A stretch of DNA of 64,000 bases. Origin: Nannochloris sp. 'desiccata'. Lineage: Eukaryota; Chlorophyta; Trebouxiophyceae; Chlorellales; Chlorellaceae. The stretch is from positions 1 through 64,000 of the forward strand of contig JAGTXX020000002.1 in NCBI GenBank assembly GCA_019044685.2, read 5' to 3'. Under the pieces are notes generated by a model that saw only the letters and a program-made list of their open reading frames with translations, did not search any database and was not told the origin of the DNA. Shown here in pieces: positions 30,868 through 42,204 of this stretch; position 1 is the stretch's first letter, and each line of letters opens with the position of its first letter. A program made the position numbers and the translations under genes.

Positions 30868-33800
30868 ATGCAAGCTGGCCGACAATGCTCTTCTCCAGTC
30901 GCCTTCACAAACCTCACTTGTACGAAACAGGAAGAACGGGTACGTTCCCGTTTATTTTCTACTGAACTGATGATACTAACGCTATGAATGACAGCACTCG
31001 TGTATACCATTGGTTTTGAGGCCTCAAACCTATCGTTATCAGCTCCATTCAACCATTCTTTCTTCCAATTTTCAGGCAACCATCCATCCACTGCAGCAAG
31101 TCTTTTTATTGCTACTAGAATCTCTTTACCCCAATCGTCCATAGAAGGCTCTACTCCAGTAAACAACATAGCTACATCATTTTCGTCTCTTGTTGCGCCT
31201 TCATCAACGTTCTTATTACGTCGTATTTTTTTAAAAGCTTCTTTTTGTACGCTGGCTAAGGTCGGATTCGAAACCAACTTTTTTTGCAATACGTGATTAA
31301 TAGCGTACCCTTCAGCAATAGTTAGCTCAGGATATTCAGAAGTAGTATGGCCTCTAGTTTTGCTCTTCCCACTCGTCATGTTATTTTCGACGTGCATTTC
31401 GTTATATCGTATTGGTTGGCCCATTTCTTCTTCTTGACGGGGGAGGCGGCAACACGCTGTATGCAAATTAAATTTGCAAATTTGGCGGGAAAGTCCAATA
31501 TTCTCGGCCCAAGCACCATAATCAAACAATGCTTTGGCAGCGGCTTCGCGTGCTATAGCGGAATGGCAAGTATCCGGATTCAAATGCGGCCTAAAATAAT
31601 GCAGCAAGGCTTTCCGTAATAACTTCCATCCTTTTTTCATTTCGGGTGGCAAGACTTCTACCCCTACTACGACGTCGTTGAATAGAACTTTAGAAGTACA
31701 ATCAACAAAGGTACTAACATGTTCAATCAGCCATCCTCTATGCACAGAAAGTGGTTGAATTGGCCGCCCGAAATCACCAGTTAATTGGATCCGGCCTTCA
31801 ATTTCAGCAATCTTTCTTTTCGCTTCATTACTAATTTCCATGCTTTCCTTCCTTAACTTGGTTTCTTTATGGCCCATAGCAAGTTTTAAAAAATCCTTTA
31901 CAACACCTAAATATAGCATATGGTAAAGTGGGAGTAGGAAAAGGTTGCGAGCGTTCAAGTACGGGAGGTGTGGTAAGATGATGCACTTTCCCATGCAACC
32001 TAAATTGGCCGCAGCCTCCTTATTGCGTTCAGATATAAGCTCTTCAGCAGCCGCTTCGCGTTGGGATTGATGCTCCTCCGTAACCATTCTTCTCCTATCA
32101 TCCATTGACAGGGGTTCCGCTACTTTCACAGAACCGTCCCGCTGTGTTATTTTTCCAAAGACAAAACCGCAACTAGGTTCCACATGTTTAGCATATCCAC
32201 GCATTACCATCGTACCGTTTGAAATATCTAATTCACCTTCAATATTAACCCGTTCTCCTGTGAGCCAACACCAAAAGCAAGCTAAATATGCCGCTGCGGT
32301 GCCAGTAGATTTTAATAGTTTTGCTCTTGCAGGAGCATCAGCGTATATAAACACTAGAATAGGTATGTGATAGAACGGAGTTCCGGCTTTTTGAGGTCGC
32401 AAAGCATCGATATCATCATTTACTTCAACATTATCTGCCACTGTCGCCGCCGCTGGAGAGCCTTGAGCAGTACAGGCAGTACCTAGAGGCTGTTCATATT
32501 GCATTGGGGTGACGAGGATACCGGGACCGCCACTAAGCGGGCCAATCTTCTTAAAGTTTATGGCTATTAACCCCATATATGCATCCAAACTCTCTGGAAT
32601 GTTAGGACCAGGGATAATCATCAGGGGCAAATCGTAACGGCGTTTGCTACGTACTTCATCTGGTAGGGACTCACTCCGGAGGTGCACCAAGCCAACAGAA
32701 TACTCTTGGTGCCCAAACAAGTTCACAAAATCGTATCCTATAGAGTAAGCTCCATTTTGGGGGTGAAATAAAGCATAATTCGTTTTCCTATTGATCTCCT
32801 CAGCCGCTGGAGAAGACCAAAAGCTCCCTGGATCCTCTTTCATCTCCTCGTAATCGCTAGGTCTTGCTTCTACCCAATCTGCCATTGAGAACAAACGTTT
32901 GATGGTGTTTTCAACACCAAAATAATAGCATCTCTTAGACGGCTTGAAGCCACCGCCACTTAAAGCAAGAAAGCGGGGGCTCTTACATTTAGGGCAAGTA
33001 TCTTCACGGTGGCTATTCCACTGCTTACGCTCAGTAGAATCGTACATATGCTGTCCACAAGAACATACGTGCCGTTCATAAGGCTCTAACCCTTTAAAGC
33101 CTAGTGACTTTCTTAAGACATCGTACGTTTTGGGTAGCTTATGACCGCTGGGCAACAATGCTCCAATGAGTTTCAACATGATTGAAGTAGCTTTCTCCGT
33201 GAAACGTTCCTCGTGCGCTACAACCAATATGAGGTAAGATGCTTCCAAGACGGTGAGCTGGCATGTTGCACTTTCATCAACATGCCATAATGGCTCATTG
33301 TGATTCATCTCAAAATACCTTGCTTCGTTTATGCGTGGCTGGCGATGATCATTAAAATCATCAAGAGTAAGTGGTAGCATATCCAATGTTAGGTCGTCTT
33401 CAAATGAAGTTTGATCGTCTTCAAATGAACCCTCGGACCCACCAGCATTGGCGGCATCTTGCATCTCGTGATCATTTGAAGCAGAAGGTGAATCTGCGGC
33501 CATATCGTCTTCCATGCTGCCATGGTCACCATGATGGTTGTCATACATGTCGTCTTCCATGGGAGTTGGCCGCTGAAGGCCAGGTTCCGTTTGGACTTGA
33601 GCAGAGGTCGGCATGGCCGATGTTGAGGGACCCTGTTGCTGGTTACCCTGCAACGCCTAATGTAACAAGTAAGGAAGAAGAATAGGAAGTAATATTAGAG
33701 CAGAAGACAGAGAAACTAGGTATGTCGGCGGGGTTTTGACGTGGCATGTTCGAAAAATTCGATGAATTTGAAGCTTACCTGCCCAAGATGGGAATTTGGA

Positions 33801-33964
33801 AGGAGTGCGTCTTTGCATTTAGTGTGGTGATGGCGCCAAGTGTAATATTCGGCTGTTCCGACATCGCAGGCAGGCCTAGGCTTACTGGGATCCTTGCAAT
33901 ATATGCACACTTCAGCGTTGATAGTTGGATCAAGGATGGAGATGGTATTTTTCCTAGGGGCCAT
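30868..33964 (-). pseudogene. Tnp2-like transposase, left copy, C-terminus lost
   Basis: Exon 1 33964-33779, exon 2 33656 (or 33647) down to the palindrome edge. It is the same as the right-arm transposase up to ...HCRPACI. The frame then runs for 39 unrelated codons to a stop at 30750 inside the Gypsy B LTR. The oxygenase-like domain present in the right copy is absent. The transposase core itself has no visible break. Confidence 0.85.
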
Positions 33965-34155
33965 GTTGTTTACTGTGGTTAACAAGTATGGAAGAGTTGA
34001 AAAGCAACCCGCTTTCATTGAAAGAGGCTTTATTTCCTGAAGGCTTTTTAAGGAAAGATTCAAAAAAAAAAAATAACAAGAGAGGAAATCGCGTAAAAGA
34101 ATGCAAAGGATGGAGGTTTTCACAGAATTAACTGTTATTCTTGGATCAGAAAATT
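33965..34155. promoter_or_regulatory. Divergent promoter region of the left transposon copy
   Basis: 191 bp between the transposase start (33964) and the accessory gene start (34156), too short for anything but a shared bidirectional promoter with two 5' UTRs. Contains a poly-A run at 34062-34072. Mirror image at 37797-37987. Confidence 0.55.
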
Positions 34156-35589
34156 ATGGTTAAGACAATACTCCAACTCAGAACAACGGAAGACGGCGCA
34201 CAAGGCAGCGTGAACGTCCCCATTGAGTTGAAGAATGACCCCAACTGGCAGCTGGCGACGCCAAAGCGTCGCCTAAAGGCGGCATTTGATGACATCAAGA
34301 CCTCAAATGACTTGGAGGGGAAGCGGAAATGCGTCCGCATTCACGGCAAAGATGCAAGCGGAGTGGCCACATTAATGTCACCTGCTGCAATTTTAGACGG
34401 AATTAAGTCCTTAGCAGCTGGTAATGACGCCCACGAAGCTTTCTTTTCTGGTTGCACCAGTGATACAATTACTCTGGAGGTGTCATTCGTGGACGGAGCA
34501 AGTCACAGCTTCCAATGTCTGGACACTATGGATGAGAATGGCGGAAGCAATGGCACTGGTACTGGTGCAACGGTAAGTATAACATGGCAACTGATTGTGC
34601 TGTCAATGCAAGGTAACTAATACTCAGGCGCTATTTACTTGCTTGCAGAGTGTGGGAGGAGTCAACAGGAACAAATTGACAAAGGAGGAGACAGAGAAAT
34701 TAAATGAGGTGGTTGAAAAATATTGCGCTCAATACAACGGTAGGGATGGGAGCATCCCATATGGTTGCTTTGGTTTTGACAAACCACAGAACGAGAGATT
34801 GAAAAACAAGGTCGAAAAGCTTTTTTGGACCCCTGGCTACTTTTTTGCCATTTGTAGCGTCGTTAACTTCTCTACACCTCGTGGAGGTCAACCCCGTGTC
34901 ACAGAAAAACGCGTAAAGAGCGCTGTCAGAACACGAATGTCGAATCTCAATAGCGAAATGGTAAAGTTCGCGGCCGAGCCTGGATATATTGGGTCTAAGA
35001 GTGCAGCGTGGGATGAGAGCGTTAGAAGGAGAGTGGAGAACTGGACTCACGATTACTTGGTGTACTACAAAGCAGAAGGGTACCCAAAAGAATGGGAGAA
35101 GTTAATCAGTGGCAAACTACAGGGGATGAGGGTGAGTGAATATTATTGCAGGTGGTACTTATTGTTTTGTTACCGCCCTAGACTAATTATTCCACAATTA
35201 ATTATTTGCAGAGAAAGTGGAAGGCAATGACACTTGCTGAAGCCAAGGAAATCGTATCCCATTTTGAAAACTTAGAGGGAGAGGAGCAAGAAGAGGAAGA
35301 GATGCAAGAGGAAGAGGAGCAAGAAGAGGAAGAGATGGACGAGGAACAATTGGCGGAAGCAATGGCTGCAGGGCAGGAAGATGCTGAACAGCAGGCGGAA
35401 CAATATGATTGGGAAATTGGACAATTAAATGCAAAAGAAATTGCTTTGCAACAGCAGCAAAGCAAAAAGGATGCCAGGAAGGAGCGAGGTGCAGCTGGTG
35501 GTAGCCAGCGTGCTGCAGCTGCCGTCGCAACAGCAGTGGGTGCTGCTAGTGGTAGCCAACGTAATAGACGTACTGGAAGTCAAAGATAG
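34156..35589 (+). CDS. Transposon accessory protein, left copy (425 aa, 3 exons)
   Basis: Exons 34156-34572, 34649-35131 and 35212-35589; all phase 0, GT-AG. The ATG was preferred over an upstream in-frame TTG. The first exon encodes a compact, beta-rich-looking region. The middle exon is basic and aromatic with RKLTKEE-like and WTHDYLVYY segments. The last has a long Glu/Gln-rich acidic stretch, probably a coiled coil, and a Ser/Arg/Gln tail. I recognise no family. Its divergent pairing with the transposase in both arms suggests a role in transposition, such as binding the element ends. Confidence 0.75.
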
Positions 35590-35639
35590 AAGTCTTGAGG
35601 TTGTTGCTATGTTGTTGTCCTGCATTACAGTTACCCATA

Positions 35640-36310
35640 GCGCCTTAATAATGATGTGTGTATATCCTCTCTTGGAACTCTCCCCAACTTGTCTTTATTT
35701 CTTTCTAATAATGTCATTTCTTCCTCCTGAAAGTATCCTTTGTCTATCCTATATCCATCCTTGACTTTTCATGCAAACTTCCCTAGCCATCTTTTCTTTA
35801 TCCTAAAACGTTCCTGGACTTTTCTCCTGAAACTTCCCTAGCCATCTTTTCTTTATCCTAAAACTGTCCTGGACTTTTCTCCTAAAAGTTCCTACTCGTC
35901 TTTTTTTATCCTGAAGTATGTACTAATGGTCCTAAAAGTGTCCTAAATCTATCCTGACAAAAGATGAATTCAGGATACTTTCAGGACACTTTCAGGTTTG
36001 CAATTATGATACTTACAGGAAAAGTGATAGGACAACTTCAGGATAAAAAAAGACGAGTAGGAACTTTTAGGAGAAAAGTCCAGGACAGTTTTAGGATAAA
36101 GAAAAGATGGCTAGGGAAGTTTCAGGAGAAAAGTCCAGGAACGTTTTAGGATAAAGAAAAGATGGCTAGGGAAGTTTGCATGAAAAGTCAAGGATGGATA
36201 TAGGATAGACAAAGGATACTTTCAGGAGGAAGAAATGACATTATTAGAAAGAAATAAAGACAAGTTGGGGAGAGTTCCAAGAGAGGATATACACACATCA
36301 TTATTAAGGC
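35640..36310. repeat. Palindrome centre: iterated TCCTGAAAGT-type motifs and inner hairpin
   Basis: About 50-bp tandem units (CTTTTCTCCTGAAACTTCCC ... TTTATCCTAAAACTGTCCTGGA) occur on each side of the centre, and TCCT(G/A)AAA(G/C)T-like decamers recur more than ten times. The 119-bp spacer (35917-36035) is not part of the perfect palindrome. It still holds an imperfect inverted pair, CCTAAAAGTGTCCTAAA against the complement of TTCAGGACACTTTCAGG. Such subterminal repeats are typical of transposase-binding ends of CACTA-like elements. Confidence 0.75.
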
Positions 36311-36362
36311 GCTATGGGTAACTGTAATGCAGGACAACAACATAGCAACAACCTCAAGACTT

Positions 36363-37796
36363 CTATCTTTGACTTCCAGTACGTCTATTACGTTGGCTAC
36401 CACTAGCAGCACCCACTGCTGTTGCGACGGCAGCTGCAGCACGCTGGCTACCACCAGCTGCACCTCGCTCCTTCCTGGCATCCTTTTTGCTTTGCTGCTG
36501 TTGCAAAGCAATTTCTTTTGCATTTAATTGTCCAATTTCCCAATCATATTGTTCCGCCTGCTGTTCAGCATCTTCCTGCCCTGCAGCCATTGCTTCCGCC
36601 AATTGTTCCTCGTCCATCTCTTCCTCTTCTTGCTCCTCTTCCTCTTGCATCTCTTCCTCTTCTTGCTCCTCTCCCTCTAAGTTTTCAAAATGGGATACGA
36701 TTTCCTTGGCTTCAGCAAGTGTCATTGCCTTCCACTTTCTCTGCAAATAATTAATTGTGGAATAATTAGTCTAGGGCGGTAACAAAACAATAAGTACCAC
36801 CTGCAATAATATTCACTCACCCTCATCCCCTGTAGTTTGCCACTGATTAACTTCTCCCATTCTTTTGGGTACCCTTCTGCTTTGTAGTACACCAAGTAAT
36901 CGTGAGTCCAGTTCTCCACTCTCCTTCTAACGCTCTCATCCCACGCTGCACTCTTAGACCCAATATATCCAGGCTCGGCCGCGAACTTTACCATTTCGCT
37001 ATTGAGATTCGACATTCGTGTTCTGACAGCGCTCTTTACGCGTTTTTCTGTGACACGGGGTTGACCTCCACGAGGTGTAGAGAAGTTAACGACGCTACAA
37101 ATGGCAAAAAAGTAGCCAGGGGTCCAAAAAAGCTTTTCGACCTTGTTTTTCAATCTCTCGTTCTGTGGTTTGTCAAAACCAAAGCAACCATATGGGATGC
37201 TCCCATCCCTACCGTTGTATTGAGCGCAATATTTTTCAACCACCTCATTTAATTTCTCTGTCTCCTCCTTTGTCAATTTGTTCCTGTTGACTCCTCCCAC
37301 ACTCTGCAAGCAAGTAAATAGCGCCTGAGTATTAGTTACCTTGCATTGACAGCACAATCAGTTGCCATGTTATACTTACCGTTGCACCAGTACCAGTGCC
37401 ATTGCTTCCGCCATTCTCATCCATAGTGTCCAGACATTGGAAGCTGTGACTTGCTCCGTCCACGAATGACACCTCCAGAGTAATTGTATCACTGGTGCAA
37501 CCAGAAAAGAAAGCTTCGTGGGCGTCATTACCAGCTGCTAAGGACTTAATTCCGTCTAAAATTGCAGCAGGTGACATTAATGTGGCCACTCCGCTTGCAT
37601 CTTTGCCGTGAATGCGGACGCATTTCCGCTTCCCCTCCAAGTCATTTGAGGTCTTGATGTCATCAAATGCCGCCTTTAGGCGACGCTTTGGCGTCGCCAG
37701 CTGCCAGTTGGGGTCATTCTTCAACTCAATGGGGACGTTCACGCTGCCTTGTGCGCCGTCTTCCGTTGTTCTGAGTTGGAGTATTGTCTTAACCAT
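36363..37796 (-). CDS. Transposon accessory protein, right copy (425 aa, 3 exons)
   Basis: Mirror of 34156-35589: exons 37796-37380, 37303-36821 and 36740-36363. The predicted protein is identical to the left copy: an N-terminal compact region, a basic middle, a Glu-rich acidic coiled-coil-like region and a Ser/Arg/Gln tail. Function unknown. Both copies are intact, so a single nucleus would have two identical sources of this protein. Confidence 0.75.
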
Positions 37797-37987
37797 AATT
37801 TTCTGATCCAAGAATAACAGTTAATTCTGTGAAAACCTCCATCCTTTGCATTCTTTTACGCGATTTCCTCTCTTGTTATTTTTTTTTTTTGAATCTTTCC
37901 TTAAAAAGCCTTCAGGAAATAAAGCCTCTTTCAATGAAAGCGGGTTGCTTTTCAACTCTTCCATACTTGTTAACCACAGTAAACAAC
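37797..37987. promoter_or_regulatory. Divergent promoter region of the right transposon copy
   Basis: Mirror of 33965-34155, between the accessory gene start (37796) and the transposase start (37988). Confidence 0.55.
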
Positions 37988-40900
37988 ATGGCCCCTAGGA
38001 AAAATACCATCTCCATCCTTGATCCAACTATCAACGCTGAAGTGTGCATATATTGCAAGGATCCCAGTAAGCCTAGGCCTGCCTGCGATGTCGGAACAGC
38101 CGAATATTACACTTGGCGCCATCACCACACTAAATGCAAAGACGCACTCCTTCCAAATTCCCATCTTGGGCAGGTAAGCTTCAAATTCATCGAATTTTTC
38201 GAACATGCCACGTCAAAACCCCGCCGACATACCTAGTTTCTCTGTCTTCTGCTCTAATATTACTTCCTATTCTTCTTCCTTACTTGTTACATTAGGCGTT
38301 GCAGGGTAACCAGCAACAGGGTCCCTCAACATCGGCCATGCCGACCTCTGCTCAAGTCCAAACGGAACCTGGCCTTCAGCGGCCAACTCCCATGGAAGAC
38401 GACATGTATGACAACCATCATGGTGACCATGGCAGCATGGAAGACGATATGGCCGCAGATTCACCTTCTGCTTCAAATGATCACGAGATGCAAGATGCCG
38501 CCAATGCTGGTGGGTCCGAGGGTTCATTTGAAGACGATCAAACTTCATTTGAAGACGACCTAACATTGGATATGCTACCACTTACTCTTGATGATTTTAA
38601 TGATCATCGCCAGCCACGCATAAACGAAGCAAGGTATTTTGAGATGAATCACAATGAGCCATTATGGCATGTTGATGAAAGTGCAACATGCCAGCTCACC
38701 GTCTTGGAAGCATCTTACCTCATATTGGTTGTAGCGCACGAGGAACGTTTCACGGAGAAAGCTACTTCAATCATGTTGAAACTCATTGGAGCATTGTTGC
38801 CCAGCGGTCATAAGCTACCCAAAACGTACGATGTCTTAAGAAAGTCACTAGGCTTTAAAGGGTTAGAGCCTTATGAACGGCACGTATGTTCTTGTGGACA
38901 GCATATGTACGATTCTACTGAGCGTAAGCAGTGGAATAGCCACCGTGAAGATACTTGCCCTAAATGTAAGAGCCCCCGCTTTCTTGCTTTAAGTGGCGGT
39001 GGCTTCAAGCCGTCTAAGAGATGCTATTATTTTGGTGTTGAAAACACCATCAAACGTTTGTTCTCAATGGCAGATTGGGTAGAAGCAAGACCTAGCGATT
39101 ACGAGGAGATGAAAGAGGATCCAGGGAGCTTTTGGTCTTCTCCAGCGGCTGAGGAGATCAATAGGAAAACGAATTATGCTTTATTTCACCCCCAAAATGG
39201 AGCTTACTCTATAGGATACGATTTTGTGAACTTGTTTGGGCACCAAGAGTATTCTGTTGGCTTGGTGCACCTCCGGAGTGAGTCCCTACCAGATGAAGTA
39301 CGTAGCAAACGCCGTTACGATTTGCCCCTGATGATTATCCCTGGTCCTAACATTCCAGAGAGTTTGGATGCATATATGGGGTTAATAGCCATAAACTTTA
39401 AGAAGATTGGCCCGCTTAGTGGCGGTCCCGGTATCCTCGTCACCCCAATGCAATATGAACAGCCTCTAGGTACTGCCTGTACTGCTCAAGGCTCTCCAGC
39501 GGCGGCGACAGTGGCAGATAATGTTGAAGTAAATGATGATATCGATGCTTTGCGACCTCAAAAAGCCGGAACTCCGTTCTATCACATACCTATTCTAGTG
39601 TTTATATACGCTGATGCTCCTGCAAGAGCAAAACTATTAAAATCTACTGGCACCGCAGCGGCATATTTAGCTTGCTTTTGGTGTTGGCTCACAGGAGAAC
39701 GGGTTAATATTGAAGGTGAATTAGATATTTCAAACGGTACGATGGTAATGCGTGGATATGCTAAACATGTGGAACCTAGTTGCGGTTTTGTCTTTGGAAA
39801 AATAACACAGCGGGACGGTTCTGTGAAAGTAGCGGAACCCCTGTCAATGGATGATAGGAGAAGAATGGTTACGGAGGAGCATCAATCCCAACGCGAAGCG
39901 GCTGCTGAAGAGCTTATATCTGAACGCAATAAGGAGCCTGCGGCCAATTTAGGTTGCATGGGAAAGTGCATCATCTTACCACACCTCCCGTACTTGAACG
40001 CTCGCAACCTTTTCGTACTCCCACTTTACCATATGCTATATTTAGGTGTTGTAAAGGATTTTTTAAAACTTGCTATGGGCCATAAAGAAACCAAGTTAAG
40101 GAAGGAAAGCATGGAAATTAGTAATGAAGCGAAAAGAAAGATTGCTGAAATTGAAGGCCGGATCCAATTAACTGGTGATTTCGGGCGGCCAATTCAACCA
40201 CTTTCTGTGCATAGAGGATGGCTGATTGAACATGTTAGTACCTTTGTTGATTGTACTTCTAAAGTTCTATTCAACGACGTCGTAGTAGGGGTAGAAGTCT
40301 TGCCACCCGAAATGAAAAAAGGATGGAAGTTATTACGGAAAGCCTTGCTGCATTATTTTAGGCCGCATTTGAATCCGGATACTTGCCATTCCGCTATAGC
40401 ACGCGAAGCCGCTGCCAAAGCATTGTTTGATTATGGTGCTTGGGCCGAGAATATTGGACTTTCCCGCCAAATTTGCAAATTTAATTTGCATACAGCGTGT
40501 TGCCGCCTCCCCCGTCAAGAAGAAGAAATGGGCCAACCAATACGATATAACGAAATGCACGTCGAAAATAACATGACGAGTGGGAAGAGCAAAACTAGAG
40601 GCCATACTACTTCTGAATATCCTGAGCTAACTATTGCTGAAGGGTACGCTATTAATCACGTATTGCAAAAAAAGTTGGTTTCGAATCCGACCTTAGCCAG
40701 CGTACAAAAAGAAGCTTTTAAAAAAATACGACGTAATAAGAACGTTGATGAAGGCGCAACAAGAGACGAAAATGATGTAGCTATGTTGTTTACTGGAGTA
40801 GAGCCTTCTATGGACGATTGGGGTAAAGAGATTCTAGTAGCAATAAAAAGACTTGCTGCAGTGGATGGATGGTTGCCTGAAAATTGGAAGAAAGAATGGT

Positions 40901-42033
40901 TGAATGGAGCTGATAACGATAGGTTTGAGGCCTTAAAACCAATGGTATACACGAGTGCTGTCATTCATAGCGTTAGTATCATCAGTTCAGTAGAAAATAA
41001 ACGGGAACGTACCCGTTCTTCCTGTTTCGTACAAGTGAGGTTTGTGAAGGCGACTGGAGAAGAGCATTGTCGGCCAGCTTGCATTCTCAAGATGCCGTCA
41101 GAGGAAAAATATTATTTATTATTTGCTAGCGTTGACCTTTGCCAATTGCGCTTGTTGACGTTAGAGGGAGCGAGCGTGTTGGGTCACGCCAACGAAGCGA
41201 TAGCTGATTCAACATTAAGCGTACCGATAACATCACCAGCTACAAAGCGGGCTCATTGGAAGTTGTTGGGAACTGAAATCTTAAATCTACCAAAACAATT
41301 GAAGAGCAAGGTAGGAAGTAATTATAAGAAGATAAAACGTAGAATTCCCCCCGCTAACATGTTTTCTACGTTCCTTCGCTACTCTAGGAACCCTAAAGAC
41401 TATAAAAACGGGACCCAAGTTGGTGGTCGTACTGTAAATGGGGAACCCGTAAAGCAACAAACTGCCTGCTCCTCTGCTATCGCTAGCCGTGAAGTACATA
41501 ACGTTATTATGCAAGCGATGAAGCCGATAACTCTGTTACAAAGAGACTTTTTAGCTGCTAACAATCCTACTACCACGTCAGTAGTAGTTAATTGGATGAA
41601 TATGAATGCCAAGGCTATCACGACGGGTGGTTGGGGCGTTCTACCTCACTTAGATGGTATGGATTCTGGGGGCGTAGCTTACATAATTCAGTACGGACTA
41701 GGAGATTTGAGAGAATTACACGGAGGACATATGTGCTTGCCGCAATTACACCTAATTTGCCCAGTAGGAGCCTGCACTGTGCATTTTTTAAGAACTGGCT
41801 CTTTATTACACAATTCATTGCCTCACGTTGCAAGTGAGAAAGCACGGGTAGTTGGCACATCATTACACGTCAATAAAAGTTTTTTGATAATGTCTAACGC
41901 TCAAAGTAGGATGCAGGGTCTTGATGGCGAGGGCTATGTGCAGTACGCTCAGGAAAGTTGCATTGACAGTGAAACTTTAAAGGACTGCACAGAGATGAAA
42001 AAGTTATTAAAATTTGGAAATTGGAGGGTTTAA
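37988..42033 (+). CDS. Tnp2-like transposase with C-terminal 2OG-Fe(II) dioxygenase-like domain (1307 aa)
   Basis: Exon 1 37988-38173, exon 2 38296 (or 38305)-42033, both phase 0. Exon 1 encodes a zinc-finger-like segment (CIYC ... HHHTKC), perhaps BED-like. Then an acidic linker, a second Cys cluster (CSCG ... CPKC, near residues 255-290), and a Tnp2-type core: IIPGPNIPESLDAYMG (about 410), FIYADAPARAKLL with a candidate catalytic Asp (about 500), CFWC (about 520) and YHMLYLGVVKDF (about 640). In relatives the last motif usually carries an Asp before the His; here it reads LPLYH. The C-terminal domain shows H1180-x-D1182, GACTVHFLRTG, H1234 or H1239 and R1246, the order and spacing of a 2-oxoglutarate/Fe(II) dioxygenase. 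TET/JBP enzymes of this class oxidise methylpyrimidines in DNA and accompany KDZ transposons; substrate here is inference. Confidence 0.75.
38296..41085 (+). mobile_element. DNA transposon of CACTA/KDZ-like type, right copy (gene part within palindrome)
   Basis: The element runs from near the palindrome centre to beyond 42033. It comprises the accessory gene, the divergent promoter, the transposase-oxygenase gene and perhaps the OTU-like gene that follows. I could not define terminal inverted repeats or a target duplication on the right side, so the outer end is unknown. The class is assigned from the transposase motifs alone. Confidence 0.6.
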
Positions 42034-42204
42034 AGGTGTATTTCTTAAATATGTTACATATTGCAGTATTTCAGATAATGGTAAATCTTCAAAGAAGGCA
42101 GAAGAAATAAACATTTAGCAGCTTGCTGTCAACAATTAGCAGCTTGCTGTCGGGAGAGAAAGAAAGAAAGCAAAATAAAATGATTCCGCGCCACTTTTAT
42201 TGCG

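Larger units (their letters stand above)
30867..41085. repeat. 10.2-kb palindrome: two 5,050-bp inverted arms, 119-bp spacer
   Basis: Position x pairs with 71952-x. Arms are 30867-35916 and 36036-41085; the pairing breaks at 41086/30866 on the outside and at 35917/36035 inside. The translated frames of the arms differ at only three residues that I noticed (Ala/Pro, Leu/Val and Ser/Leu in the transposase). The arms are therefore nearly but not exactly identical. Each arm contains a divergent gene pair of a DNA transposon. Confidence 0.97.

Noticed and set aside
41287..41863. Minus-strand frames opposite the transposase C-terminus
   Set aside because: Shadows of the long plus-strand frame, with no similarity of their own; the plus frame has clear domain motifs.
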